Assembly (NCBI RefSeq): GCF_023159225.1
Contig: NC_063164.1
Span: forward strand, 74,853,800-74,917,799
Reading direction: 5' to 3'
Source of the DNA: Perognathus longimembris pacificus
Lineage: Eukaryota > Chordata > Mammalia > Rodentia > Heteromyidae
Length of the DNA stretch: 64,000 bases
Shown: positions 10,832-23,396 of the stretch, piece after piece
Layout: each line of letters opens with the position of its first letter
Numbering within the stretch: position 1 is the stretch's first letter
The notes under the pieces: model-generated
Seen by the model: the letters and a program-made list of their open reading frames with translations, nothing else
Databases searched by the model: none
What the model was told of the DNA's origin: nothing
Program-made: the position numbers and the translations under genes

Positions 10832-11632
10832 TTACCCAAAAGACTGCAAACAAGAACACACTAAAGACACCAGCACAACAATGTTCATTGCAGCACAATT
10901 TGTCATAGCTAAAATATGAAACCAACCCAGATGCCCCTCAGTAGACGAATAGATCAGGAAAATGTGGTACAGATACACAATGGAATTTTATGCCTCTATC
11001 AGAAAGAATGACATTGCCCCATTCATAAGGAAATGGAAATACTTGGAAAAAAATATACTAAGTGAAGTGAGCCAGACCCAAAGAAACATGGACTCTATGG
11101 TATCCCTAACAGGGAATAATTAGCACAGGTTTAGGCTAGTCACAGCAGAGGATCACAAGAGCCTAATAGCTATGCCCCTATGAATGCATAAGATAATGTA
11201 AGTGAAATGAACTCTATGTTATGGAAACAAGTGATATATCACTGTTGTAATTACTTTCAACATACCATGTGAAACTGTAGCTTCTATTGTTGATGATCCT
11301 CTTGTATCCCCTTCCTGTAGTTGTACCTGCACTAGCATTGTATCTTATCTGAGTACATTGGAAACTGTGTATACTGGTATTAGAATTAGGAAACTGAAAG
11401 GGAATAGCAAAATTGAGAAACACAGGATAAAAAGACAAATGACTATAAAAGCAATACTTGAAAAACTGGTGTAAACCAACTGAACAACTCATGGGGGAAG
11501 AGGGAAAGGGGGAGGGGGAGGGGGAATGAGGGAGGAGGTAACAAACAGTACAAGAAATGTATCCAATGCCTAACGTATGAAACTGTAACCTCTTTGTACA
11601 TCACTTTGACAATAAATAAATTTTAAAAAGAG
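10832..11632 (+). mobile_element. 5'-truncated L1 (end of ORF2 and 3' UTR)
   Basis: It begins in the C-terminal coding part of ORF2 (ATGTTCATTGCAGCACAA) and runs through the 3' UTR to CTGTAACCTCTTTGTACATC and TTTGACAATAAATAAA. A G-rich purine tract lies at about 11,489-11,534. A 7-bp match, AGAGCAC, occurs at 10,825-10,831 and again just after the tail; it may be the target-site duplication. Confidence 0.85.
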
Positions 11633-11639
11633 CACAGGA

Positions 11640-12690
11640 AGTTTACAGTCAGTCAGGGGGGTGATACTGGTGGGAAATTCTTTTCTCTAACTTTCCTACT
11701 CTGTGGTTGGAAGACCCTGTCTATCCTCTTCTATTCATGAGCCACCATGAACTGGGCATTTGGAAATTGGTAATGGCATATTCCCAACCTAGTTAAGAAA
11801 TATCTCAACAGTGTGCATTTAAGAATTTTAGTTTTTATTGAGTTCTTGCTTCATCCATTGCCTTTTTTAGCTGCCAGAAATCTTTATTATGTACCTGTTG
11901 CCTCAGTAAAACATGTGACACTTTCATGAGTTGCACCCTGACCCTCCAGCAGTGTTGAAATATCAAGTTTGAAGGAAGAAGTGGGAATAAAGGATATGCC
12001 TAAAACAGCTAGAGAATCATTCACTTGAAGATTTCTCCATTATTTTGCAATTTTGTTGAGTGGCCAACAACATTGCAAGATTTGGCTGTGTGTACCTGGA
12101 AAATGTGAGCCTTTAATATTTCATATTGACATTCGACTTCTCTTCCCCTGAGGATAAGGGACAGAGGCTAACTTACATATGAAATCTGTTCCTTAATAGG
12201 AACACAGCAGGAGAGGGGGGGCTTCCTGGTGGTGTCTTAGCCTTTCAGTATTTACTCCCTTACTTTTTACCCAAATGAGTTTATTTAGCTGTTCCCTTAT
12301 TGGGAAAAAGTACTGTTTAGGGTCAACTTTCGCCCCAGGTAGAGAAGACAGATGTTTATAGGATATGACTTAAGAAAGTTCAAAAGCCTTCTATTTTCCC
12401 TAATAGCCTTTCTAAAACTCCCATATTCATCACTTCTTTGAAATGAAGCAGTGAGAAAAAACAATCTCTGATAAAAACATAAAGCTATCTGAAAGTCATA
12501 ATAAAGCCCCTTTCACTTACCGATCAAATTAGATAAACAGTCATTTAGAAGGTTTAGAGAGGGAAAAATTTGTGATAGCAACAGGGAGAGAAGCAAGACA
12601 CGGAGCTGTTCCAAACTACGAATGACAATGCATTCTAAATGGCTGGAAGCACTGATTAAAAAAGAAGAAGAAGAAGAAGTCATTGGGAAC
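11640..12690. other. No recognised feature
   Basis: Unassigned sequence. Nothing on either strand reads as a gene or a repeat family I can name. Confidence 0.4.
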
Positions 12691-12697
12691 ACTATTC

Positions 12698-12702
<5 letters not shown>

Positions 12703-12733
<31 letters not shown>

Positions 12734-12910
12734 CAGTCCTGGGGCCTGAGCACTGTCCCTGGCTTCTTTTTGCTCAAGACTAGCACTCTCCCACTTGAGC
12801 CACAGCGCCACTTCTGGCCATTTTCTGTATATGTGGTGCTGGGGAATTGAACCCAGGGCCTCATGTATACAAGGTAAGCACTCTTGCCACTAGGCCATAT
12901 CCCCAGCCCC
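12703..12910 (-). mobile_element. IDL-Geo dimeric SINE
   Basis: The minus strand gives the ID-like head, the Geo half and an A tail (about 30 T here). A perfect 12-bp duplication, ACTATTCATGAT, lies at 12,691-12,702 and 12,911-12,922. The copy is well preserved and therefore fairly young. Confidence 0.9.
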
Positions 12911-13114
12911 ACTATTCATGATCTTAAAACTATTATTTAGGAAAATCTCAGAGCTTTATACCCAAATATCTACCCATCCATCCACCCTTCTTCCTTTCCA
13001 CCCATCCCTCTTTCCATCCAACTATCCACCATGTGTCAACTCATCGATTTACCAAGCATTTTAAGGCTATTTTTGTGTAAGACACTTCAATGACATCCAA
13101 AAGGCATAAAAAAT

Positions 13115-13345
13115 TGTATTTAAAAATGCTTTTATTATCTGTATTTTATTGTCTGTATTTTATTTGTTATACAAAGGGCTTACAATTTAACATATCAGTT
13201 TATGAGTACAATGTATTTTGATCAGTATCCCCCCTTTGATCATTGTGCCCCATCTCTCCCAACCTCACCCAGTGCCACAGTTTTCCTAGTTTCCTGGATG
13301 TATATTTAATATTGTGATTGCATAGTCCTTATTTCCTTTTCTGAT
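13115..13345 (-). mobile_element. Old L1 3' end (antisense)
   Basis: The plus strand reads TTATACAAAGGGCTTACAAT, then a pyrimidine-rich run (CCCATCTCTCCCAACCTCAC). This is the reverse complement of an older L1 3' UTR type that recurs near 17.0, 38.1, 46.3 and 54.6 kb. Confidence 0.55.
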
Positions 13346-13361
13346 TCATCTACCCATCTCC

Positions 13362-14092
13362 ACTGTGTAATAGGGAGGTTAGATCTGGCCAGTGCCATCA
13401 TTAGCTGTGGAGGAACTTCAGGTTGACTCCAGCTCAGATTAGAGCAGATGCCAACTCCATCTTCACTAAGATCTCCCCCACCCTATCCAAGGAAGTTCCC
13501 CTTTGCTGTGATTAGATTGTGTAAACTGCTTGACCACCTGAAGCATGGAAAGTTCAAGGAACGTTCAAGGTTAAACCCATGCCCTCCTATAAGTAGGCGT
13601 ATCCACCTGCATCATGTGAGCCCGGCCAAATCCATGTGCCAATTCTAACTAGAATGATAGGTTGGTTCAAATAGATACTATGAGACAGATTGTAACTCTA
13701 TTGGCCACCTGCGTGCGGCCTAGCATGCTCTGTAAGTATTGTATCCTCATTGACTGCCTGCGTGTGGCAAGTTTGACTGTGATGTTTGCCTTATAACTGT
13801 GGCCACACGGGCATGCGGTTCCAGCTCCTGAGTCTGGGCTGCACAGGTGCAGGCAGTTCCAGCTCCCGAGTCTGGGCCCTGATCCTCCATATGTGGTTGG
13901 CAGTTTCGGCTCTCGAGTCTTGGCTGCAACCAAGGCCGGTCGGTTCTTTTTGTTCACTTTTTACTTCCCCAATAAATCTGTCTTTTTGTCATCTTGTAGC
14001 TGGAGACTGTGTGGTGGACTCTTGGGGAACCAGGAATCCCCTCCCTTGCGGGGGGGGGGGGCACGGAAACCAGTTTCATTGTAGCAAACCCC
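13362..14092 (+). mobile_element. Solo LTR of an endogenous retrovirus
   Basis: It has LTR architecture: a CCTATAAG TATA-like box at about 13,587, three imperfect direct repeats in the transcribed part (starting near 13,815, 13,853 and 13,900, each with a GTTCCAGCTC/CGAGTCTGGG-type core), AATAAA at 13,971-13,976 and a U5-like GT-rich stretch ending near GGAACCAGGAATCCC. There is no second copy or internal region nearby, so it is read as a solo LTR. The exact ends are unresolved. Confidence 0.6.
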
Positions 14093-14121
14093 CACTCTCC
14101 TTCACACTTGACTTCCCCATC

Positions 14122-14127
14122 ACACAC

Positions 14128-14167
<40 letters not shown>
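14122..14167. repeat. (CA)n microsatellite
   Basis: About 22 CA units with one CG interruption, just downstream of the solo LTR. Confidence 0.95.
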
Positions 14168-14170
<3 letters not shown>

Positions 14171-14495
14171 CAAGTACTAGATTCCTGATACTCATTTTGT
14201 TAGACTGTAAGCTATTTTTTTCCAAAGGGGTTATACCATTAGAATTCCCCCCATATATACCATACTTCAGTTAATACATCTGTGTATGTATCCATATGTT
14301 CTGATATATGTTTACATATGTATTTATAAATTAGATCTCACTTCCACATGTGAGGAAAAACTGAGAGTTCATCTTTATTCTTAAGGAATTTACAAGTGAA
14401 CAGAAGGAAGAAAAAACATATTAAAATGGCAGATAATAAAATACTTATAGTGCGCCACTTTCTCAAAGTTTTACAGATAAAAATAAGCAGGATTT

Positions 14496-14735
14496 CCTTG
14501 GCACCAGTGGTTGACACCTGTAAGACTTGCTGAGATCTGAGGATCATGGTTGGAGGGTAAACAGGACCAGAAAGTCCATGAGACCTTTATCTCCAATTAA
14601 TCACCAAAAAAAAACCCCAGAAATATAACTCTTGTTCAAATAGTAGAGGACCAGCCTTAAGCTAAACATTCAAGTAGACTTAAGAATAAAATGATGTGCC
14701 CACACCCCAGGTTTAAGCCCAGTAATGCTCCAAAG
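14496..14735 (+). mobile_element. B1-like/Geo dimeric SINE, diverged
   Basis: The left half is 7SL/B1-like (AGTGGTTGACACCTGTAA, TGAGATCTGAGGATCATGG). The right half is a degraded Geo unit ending near CCAGGTTTAAGCCCAG. The order matches the clearer copy at 30,305-30,530. Confidence 0.6.
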
Positions 14736-14934
14736 ATAATAACCAGGATTCATAAGTTTAATTCATCTTACGGCAAAACTCATTTTCTCTTAATTCTTGG
14801 TTTGATAGTTCTGAAGAACCCACAAGGATTATAGGTGACTTGGAAATGTCACTCTTTAGCTGAACTTAGGTAAACAAAGACAAAGCTTTATTGCTAGGGC
14901 CTTGGTATCAACAGTGTCACTATTTAGTAGGTCT

Positions 14935-15095
14935 CTACCATTTACACCACAGCTTTCCTGGCTTTTGGTGTTTAAGGGGAGGCAAGTGTTTCGTGAAATT
15001 TCCTTCCTAGGCTGGTTTCAAACCTCAGTCTGCTGATCTAAGCCTCCTGAGTAGCTTGAGAAATAGGCATGAACCAAAGCCGCTCAGCCAATGTA
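14935..15095 (-). mobile_element. B1-like/Geo SINE remnant
   Basis: The plus strand carries the complement of a B1-like left half (CTGATCTAAGCCTCCTGAGT, AGGCATGAACC) preceded by a degraded Geo half. Confidence 0.55.
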
Positions 15096-15099
15096 CTAT

Positions 15100-17020
15100 A
15101 TAGTCTCATAGACTAAAAAAAGTCAATATAATCATTACATATTGTATGTGTGTATATATGGAATGTCATTAATTGACAGAAATGTACAATTACCATCTAT
15201 TCATTTGAATTATATTTTAAAATTAGTATGAAATACTATGATGTATCTATTTTTGACATTAGACTGGCATTGAGTCTTTCTGAGACTTCCAAAATTAGAT
15301 AGGTAAAAATAGATGGTAGAGATATTAGTGAATACAGGTGAGCAAGACAAATATTGTCAGAGAATAAGAGGGAAACCAAAGAGATTAGGAAGATTGAATT
15401 TGCTACATTTATAAGCCACAAACATATCTGACTGATCAAGAGCCAGCCACAACCACAAAATAACTGGGACAGAGCCAGAGTCAGCAGGGAAGAGCTAGGA
15501 AGAAGGCCAGGACGATAATGAAAGGGAGCATTAAGGTATACATTAAACTATCCAAAGGGGGGAAAATAAACAAATTTTCCAAGACATCTATAACAAAAAG
15601 TTAAAGTATTAACATTTTTGCTAAAGTAGCAAAAATAGCAAACTTGCTGGTTTCACTAAGTACATTATATTGCCTTTCCCCCCTTGAAGTGGTGAAGTGG
15701 TAAAGCTTCACTGAGCAGTAGTAAGTAGGGATGTAAGAGACTTTAAAAATGGTACATCAACCAATTATTTGGAGTTCAGAGGGAGCAGTTTATTTTTCTG
15801 GCATTGAGAAATCAGCATATTTGGAGCTGGCATCCAATGACTTATTCCAGTTCTCTGAGTGATCTGGGATTCCAGATGGGAGAGAAGCTGTCTTACTTTG
15901 TGAAGGAAAGCTGCCACTGGAACACGGGACACTTGATTGAAATCTCAGACATCTGATTTTGTCAGAGTTCAGATATCTTTCCTTTGAAATGCCCTGCCTT
16001 AACCACCACTTTAACCCGTTGCCAATCTTTCCAGCAAACATGTCTCCCTGTGATTGGGAAAATTAATGAACAGGCACTTGCTAATATAATTAAATCCAAA
16101 CATTCTTGATTTCAGTATTAAGAAAAAGCCACTGCCCTGATTTTTCTCTTGACAACACAAAAATCTTGCCATGTCTGAACTGTTTAATTATTTAAATGAA
16201 CTGTAACAGTACACTGGTTAAGGGCAGAGGTTGCTGAGCAGTTATAAAGTCAGAGATCAGGCCCAGGCTGACAGAGGAGCCTGCCAATGCCTCAGGCTTC
16301 AGCTACAAACCCACACACTTTTTCTCAGGCATCCAGTCTCTGATAGGTAGCCTGATAGTGGGACTAACTTGCTAATATTCCAAAGGTCCATGGTGCTTGC
16401 TTGTTTTAAGAAAAGCCAAACTATGCTCTGGTGACCACTACAACATTGCAATTCCCATGCCCTGCCACATTCCTGCTTTCAGATCCCAGGATCTTTTTAC
16501 CACCCCACCCCCCACCACACACACGTGCAGTCCAGGATGTAGACAAAGTGAATTCCAAGTGACCTATGTTGGGGTGGATTTATTTTAGAAACCAATAGCA
16601 AATTAAATTTTAAAAGCCCTGCTCTCACTTTCTTTTCCTTCTGGAGGGTGTGTATATGTTTATTTTCTCAGAGACATTTTATGGCAGTGACAACTAAATG
16701 TAGTATGCTAAAACTCCCCACTTCAATTTGAAAATACTAAATGTTAGAGATGTTTTATTTAAAGTTTTCTTATTTGTCTTCCAATCCTAATAAGAACAAA
16801 ACAAGCTAGTTTACTGTGGCCCTAGAATATAACATTATCTGGATAGATAGAACTTTATTTTTCTAAATGGTCATGCATAATATTTAGACCATTACCAAAG
16901 ATGATAAAAAGGGAAAAACAGGGCAAAAGTTGCTAAACATGTTAATATTCCAGAAATAAGAATAAAATCATGATTTTTCAGGTATTTAGGCAAGGTATTT
17001 AAAATCATGTAAAATCATAA
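15100..17020. other. No recognised gene
   Basis: A minus-strand open frame of 83 codons (15,790-16,041) has no recognised domain. A weak MIR-like phrase (CACTGGTTAAGGGCAGAGG) occurs near 16,213. Confidence 0.35.
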
Positions 17021-17029
17021 AAAAAAAAT

Positions 17030-17310
17030 TCATCCAGTGTTGTAGTAAAAAATACCTTTGGTTTTAAATTTTTAATTGTTGTTATAAAGATCATGCATAG
17101 AGCAGTTACAGTTACATAAGTCAGGTAACAAGTACATTTGTTTTTGGAAAATGTCACCCGCCCTCCACTCTCTCTCAGTTTCTCCCTCCTGTCCTCACCC
17201 ATAAACTGTATAGTTCATTTTCAACATAGCGTATAGTAAGTATCACTGCTGTTTCTATTCACCCTTTGCATCTCTATTTCTGTGCCCTTCTTACCCTCCC
17301 AAAGACAGAT
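17030..17310 (-). mobile_element. Old L1 3' end (antisense)
   Basis: The plus-strand order is an A/T-rich start, GCAGTTACAGTTACATAAGT, ACAAGTACATTTG and a pyrimidine-rich run. This matches the reverse complement of the older L1 3' UTR seen at 54.6 kb. Confidence 0.6.
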
Positions 17311-17504
17311 AGATGAACAAACAAGACAAAAATATATGACTACTTTATGAATTTGCACATTATCTTTGCAGAGATTGTGTCATTCTAATTTTAATATATG
17401 TGCTGCCAAATCAAGCATCTATATTAAAGCAAGATTTTAAAAAGATACTTTTTAAATATGTAAGGTACTCTGAACTATAAAGGAAATGCTGTTTTTTGTT
17501 TATT

Positions 17505-17695
17505 TTGCCAGTCCTGGGGCTTGAACTCAGGGCCTGAGCATTGTCCCTGGCTTCTTTTTGCTCAAGGCTAGCACTCTACCACTTGAGCCACAGCTCCACT
17601 TCTGGCTTCTTCTACATATGTGGGGCTGAGGAATCGAACACAGGACTTCATGTAAACAAGGCAAGCACTCTACCACTAGGCTGTATTCCCAGCAA
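17505..17695 (-). mobile_element. IDL-Geo dimeric SINE
   Basis: The minus strand reads as an ID-like head (GCTGGGAATACAGCCTAGTG) followed by the Geo half, ending at the conserved CCAGGACTGGC motif. The A tail is decayed and no target-site duplication is evident, so the copy is older than those at 974, 12,703 or 44,780. Confidence 0.85.
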
Positions 17696-17699
17696 AGGC

Positions 17700-18000
17700 A
17701 AAAATGTAAAGAATACATGTTATATTTGTCAAATTGAGGCTGTGGGGCAAGAATATCTGGAAACAACTTTGTGAAACAACTTCCTATTTGCTCCATTCTC
17801 TTTCCCTAATATTCCACACCCAGTAGGACTTACCATTTCTCTCACAAACACTGTCTTCACTGCCTCAAATCACTTTATTAAAACTTACTCTAAAATAAGC
17901 AAATGATATAGGTTGCAAAGGACATGACAAACTTTTAATAGAACATGTACATATGGAATCTTTTATAGACCAGCAAAAGTGATCAAATGACTAGGTATCA

Positions 18001-18044
<44 letters not shown>

Positions 18045-18784
18045 TTATGCCCATTTATCATTTTATACCCACGTTAGAGCATGTTCAAGAGGGAAAGAGC
18101 AGCAATCAAGGATTGCAGTGAGACAAGTAGCCTATGCCAGGAAATCCCAGCTAAAATAATACACCATCTATCTCATAGTAAGGAAATTCATGTTTAATCA
18201 CATATGCTGAGAGTTGTCATTTTTCTAGTTACCATGCCTCTTCTGCCTCTGAATGATTAGCTCCTATCCTTTCAGCCTAACTTCTTGTATCCATATGTCA
18301 AATTTTCTGGGGTCTTACCCAAAATTTTACCAGACTTTTTTGTTTTAGCTTTTCAATACGATTTTCTAGGTCCAGGAATGTTTTTAATGACTTCTGTCTA
18401 GCCTAAAAGATTGAAGCTCTCATTCCTCAAAACCTGCTCTTGTCTAGCTCTTACGAAGCCAACATGCCCTGTGACAGAAGCTTCATGAATTAGTCATTAT
18501 TCTGTAGATGAAATAGTAAAGACAAGTGAAAATTCAATAGAATTTTTCCATAGACTGAATTAGTAGCATAAAACTTAGTACCAAAGAAAAACACCTTATT
18601 TACTACCACATAACAAAACACAGAAACAGCCATTTGATTTAGGTTTTGTTCCATTATTATATTTAAATATTGCTCTAGAGTCTCCAGCCACAAATGTATT
18701 AAAGAAGTTCCCTAGCAACTGTTTTGGTTAGGATTCCTGAAAATGTAAAAATGACTAGCAATAGTTTTCACATTTCAGAATGTA
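17700..18784. other. No recognised gene
   Basis: AT-rich sequence; the only structure is a TA microsatellite at 18,003-18,039. Confidence 0.4.
18003..18039. repeat. (TA)n microsatellite
   Basis: An uninterrupted run of TA units, self-complementary and able to extrude as a hairpin. Confidence 0.95.
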
Positions 18785-18793
18785 TCATCTCTT

Positions 18794-19268
18794 TTAAAAA
18801 AAATTTTATTGTTAAACTGATGTACAGTGAGGTTACAGTTTCATAAGTTAGGCATTGGATACATTTCTTGTACTATTTGTTACCTCCTCCCTCATTCCCC
18901 CCTCCCCCTCCCCCTTTCCCTTTCCCACCCATGAGTTGTTCAGTTCATTTACACCAAACAGTTTTGCAAGTATTGCTTTTGTAGTCGTTTGTCTTTTTTA
19001 CCCTGTGTCTCTCGATTTTTGTATTCCCTTTCAGTTTCCTAGTTCTAATACCAGTATACACAGTTTCTAATGCACTCAGATAAGATACAGAGATAGTGCA
19101 GGTACAACCACAGGAAGGGGATACAAGACGATCATCAATAATAGAAGCTATAGTTACACATAGCATGTTGAAAGTAGTTATGACAGTGATATAACAATCA
19201 TTTCCATAACATGTAATTCATTTCACTTAGCATCATCTCATGTGTTCATAAGAGTATAGCTATTGGGC
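18794..19268 (-). mobile_element. 5'-truncated L1 (3' UTR)
   Basis: The plus strand is the reverse complement of the L1 3' UTR, from the polyadenylation end (AAACTGATGTACAGTGAGG) through the pyrimidine-rich complement of the G tract to ATAGCTATTGGGCTC. A perfect 9-bp duplication, TCATCTCTT, flanks it at 18,785-18,793 and 19,269-19,277. Confidence 0.88.
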
Positions 19269-19279
19269 TCATCTCTTAA

Positions 19280-21970
19280 TCTCCTAGGATTTTGAATAAC
19301 AATGGATCTTGGATCTTTTCCCTCACCAAGCTTTACTAAATCTCAAAAGTCTAAGCTGTTTAGTTACTTTATTTGATGATTTAGGACTAAAGGGTCAATT
19401 CAGCCCAAAACTAAAGGCTCCATCTTTCCCAGTCATTCTCTTTTTAACATAGCGAACTTAATGGCCCAGAAGTCCTATCAAAGATAAGAACTGTCATTCT
19501 TGTGAAAGTGGCATAGTGTATGTCCCAAGAAAACAGACCAATTTTGCACTGACTTGAAATTAAGGCTAATCTCCAGAGAAAAAATGTTAAACTTCATTCA
19601 AGAAGTAGAATTCTCTTTATAGTCCAACTTGGCAATACAAAGTTAAACACAGTCCAGTCATTTCAAGGATGTACAAGAGCAAGCTATAGGAACTATGAAT
19701 GGAATTGCTCTTATAGAAACATCTGAATTTTTCAGGCAAGGTGAGATTTCTTCCTCAGTCATCTAACATTAACATTGCAATTTGGGAAGAAATCCAGCAT
19801 CTATTAACTGGACTTAATCTATTCTTTAAATAGCATTATAGACCTTTTCATTTATCTCCACACTGCAATTGCTTGCCTTTGTCTCAAAGGCTTTAATGCA
19901 AGACTGAGACTTGTGCTGGGAGGCCTACGGATTACAGGAAATAATGACCTGTATATATTTAGGTGTTCAAAGGAAATTAGAGTAGCCTGATTTTTATTAT
20001 TCCCCATTGCCCCACGTTCTCTGGTGTAATAACTTGCCCTGTTCTCTAATTTACTTTTACATCATTGGAAATGTATACCATTTAGCCCAGATTCTCCCAT
20101 GACCAGTCAGGACCTGCTGCTGAGCTAGGTTAACAAAACCTTGCATGAACAGCAAGTACTCCTAATGCAAGCCATCCAAAGGCAAGGAAGAGCTAAGCTC
20201 TCAAGAGAGTGTGTGGACTGGTGAACACCCTTAGCCAACATTTTCCCGTAGGTAGCTTGTAACTACTGTGCATAGCTGGTCTTGAGCATGGCAGGGAATA
20301 TTTTCAGGAATATTATTAGTTTAGATGAAGGTTCTCTGGGAAAAGTTTGTGAGCATGTTCCTTCTGGTTATGCTTCTAGGGCTTTTTGTTTTTGGAGTTT
20401 TTTTCTTTTTTTTCTCTCTCAGAGCACATCTAGAGATTCATTCAAATCATCCTGCCTTTCCATTTTTCTCATCTTTTGGCACCCAACTTGGATATTTTCT
20501 CTAAAACTAATATCTAAAATGAATCTACTTATATTTTCATCTTTAAAAGGAAGCATAACTGTTTGAACTGTTTAATTATTATGATTTGGTCTTTAAATCA
20601 ATATTTTATTGGGAATTTCTAGTTCAATACTAGTCCTAATACTCATATTTGCTAGAATATCAGGGAGGATCTGTTCAGTTGAAAATAAATCTCTATTGCC
20701 AGTATGAATCATTACGTTTCTGAGACATTTGCAACTTAACAGCTTTTCTTTTATTAAAGTCTTATGTATGGTATATGTACTTTTGGAAATGAAAGTGACA
20801 TTTGGAATATAGACCAAACTGATTTTTTTAGATTCAGGGAAATTTTTCCTGGGTATTTAATGAAGTTTTGTGGATTCTCATAATTCTGTGGCACAGTTTA
20901 AGTTGTGTTACTTGAATGGAATTTGGCAAGATAAAACTGAAGAGAAGTATATAATAAGCAGTTTTAATTATCTCAACTTCTGAAATTCACTCCAACATGA
21001 TCATATTTTAAGAGCTCAATAAATTTGATCTTTATAAACTTTTCTTCATCTTTCCCAAAACATTTCTTTATAGTCTGCGCAATTGCCTCATTATTAAATA
21101 AGGTTTCTATTCCAAAACAAACTCAAGTCACTCCTATTCATTTTACTTTAATTTCCTTCAGTCTCATATATAATGAGATTAAATCTTGGTTTTGTTTTGT
21201 TCCTCTCTTTATCCCCACTGAAACTATAGGAATCCACCTCATTTTCCCACTTACAGTTTCTTTAAAAAGAGCCCTTTTCCTTTTTAATATTCTCCAAAAT
21301 TGATCCTTCTGAGTATTCTCCACATCTACCCAAGCCTTAAAGGGATTTATTCTAAGTCCCCTAAACTATTAATCCCTGGTAGTAGTTCAAGAGACAATTT
21401 TTTAAAAATAGTTGCTACTTTATGGCAACTTCAATGGTCTCACCATGATTTTATTGCTGGAGTTTAGGCATCTCCTCTGGCCAAATTGCCCTCTTGCTCT
21501 AAATTCCAATCTTGAGTAACTTGGTAACTTGGCTGGACTTAGTCTCTAAAAGCTGAGGAAATTCTTTATGAATACTCTGACTCAACTAACCTCTCAAGGA
21601 CTTTTTAGCATCAGGAAATCTTTGGGATAGGAATCATTTATACTTCAATGTGTATTTAAATAAGTTAATGTGGATCTTTCCAGAGAGTGAACCAAGAGGT
21701 TGACTAGGGGGCTTGGGTGGGTTTGATGAGAAATTGTGTAATGTTTTGGAGGAGACAAATACTAATCATTTTCTTTTCTGTGACAAAAAATATTCAACTG
21801 CCAAAGATTAATTGGAAAAAAAATTTCATCCCATTCATTATTCCTTAGGAAATTATGAAAAATAATATACAGTACCCTTTTTTGGATAAAAAAATTCTGG
21901 TTTTACCTTGTTTTTCTTTCTTTTCTTCCTCTTCCTCACATTGCTGGCATTTCATCATCCCAAGTATTGT
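19280..21970. other. No recognised feature
   Basis: About 2.7 kb of sequence without a repeat family or gene I can name. Open frames (for example 20,282-20,566 and 21,025-21,303) are short and lack recognisable domains. Confidence 0.4.
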
Positions 21971-21978
21971 GTGTTGGG

Positions 21979-22027
21979 GTGTGTGTGTGTGTGTGTGTGT
22001 GTGTCTGTGTCTGTGTCTGTGTGTGTA
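21979..22027. repeat. (GT)n microsatellite
   Basis: GT units with three CTGTGT interruptions, immediately next to an antisense SINE. Confidence 0.93.
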
Positions 22028-22034
22028 GGTAGTT

Positions 22035-22262
22035 AGGTAATGGGGATTGAACTTGTGGTCTGGGCAGTGTCCCTTTCCTTTTTAGCTCAAGGATGGGGCT
22101 CTCCTACTTGAGCCACCGCCACTTCCTGGTTTTGAGTGACTTGTTGGGGATAAGAGTTTCATAGGCATGCCCACAAAAACTGACTTTAAACTGTGATCTT
22201 GTGATCTCAGCCTTCTGAATAGCTAGGATTAGAGGCACTAGCCAACAGCACCAAGCGCTTAA
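22035..22262 (-). mobile_element. B1-like/Geo dimeric SINE
   Basis: The plus strand shows the complement of the Geo half (TGAACTTGTGGTCTGGGCAG, CTTGAGCCACCGCCACTTCC) followed by that of a B1-like left half (GATCTCAGCCTTCTGAATAG, CTAGGATTAGAGGCACTAGC). Confidence 0.75.
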
Positions 22263-23299
22263 ATATTATTTTATGTAGCAGCTCTATTGAGATATATAAT
22301 TAATACATTATTTAATCATGTAAACTACACAATCTATTAGTTTTAATAACATTACAGTTTTCAACGAATATAATAACTTACCTTAGAAGTTTCATTATTC
22401 ACAAACACCTTTGCTTTTTGTCAATCACTAGTTTAGTTTCTACTATAGATACATATCTGTAACCTTATATTATATAGCCTTTGGTTATTGGCTTCTTTAT
22501 ATTAGCATAATGTTAAAAGTTCATTCAGCTTATGGCATGTATCAATAGTACTATCCTATCTGTGGTTAAATAATATTCCATTACATCCAATCATATTTTT
22601 CATGTATTCTACTCATTGGCAGTTATTATGAATGCAGGTCTCTGCTATGAACAATCATATAAAATTTCTGGTGTAGACACAGATTTGCATATCACTTGAG
22701 TATATACCTAAGAATAGAATCGCTAGGGTCATGTAGAAGTTCTATGCCTAACTTTGTGAGGAGCTCCCAACTCTCAAATTGGCAGCATCATTTTTGCTCT
22801 CCTACCAGTATTCATGAGAGATTCAGTCTTCTGCCTCATGGCCCACATTTGCCATTATTTGTGTTGTTTTTCCTTATCATAATCCTCATGGATCAAAAGT
22901 GATACCTCATGTCTGTTTTTCCTTTCCCTGATAGTTCATCATGTATATTTTCATGTGCTTATTGACACATCGTATATGCTCATATATATATGAATGAATA
23001 TATATGTGTTCATATACATATATACATATATGAACATATAATTCATATATTTTCCAGATTTTATGGGGTAGTTTGCTTTTTGTAATATTGAGTTGAAAGA
23101 AAACCTTATATAATCTAGATAGATATGTAAATCTCTTATTAGATATTTGATCTACTTATTTATTTTTCCATTCCTTGGATTGACTTTTACTTTCTTGATG
23201 TCATACTTTTAATGACAAGATTTTTAATTTTGATGAAAACTAATTTTGTTTACTCTTGTTCTATTAGCTATCTCTAAGAATTAGCCTAACTCAAGGAAA

Positions 23300-23396
23300 T
23301 ACACTTTTTTTTTCAAATTTTTATTATCAAACTGATGTACAGAGAGGTTACAGTTTCATACGTTAGGCATTGGATACATTACTTGTACTGTTTATT
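23300..23396 (-). mobile_element. Extremely 5'-truncated L1 tail
   Basis: It has a T-rich tail, then AAACTGATGTACAGAGAGG and GTTAGGCATTGGATACATT, the reverse complement of the last ~90 bases of the young L1. It interrupts the ancient L1, which resumes at TTCTCCTGGAAG. Confidence 0.75.

Noticed and set aside
13786..14274. 162-codon plus-strand frame
   Set aside because: It runs through the solo LTR, a poly-G run and a CA microsatellite; not a plausible gene.
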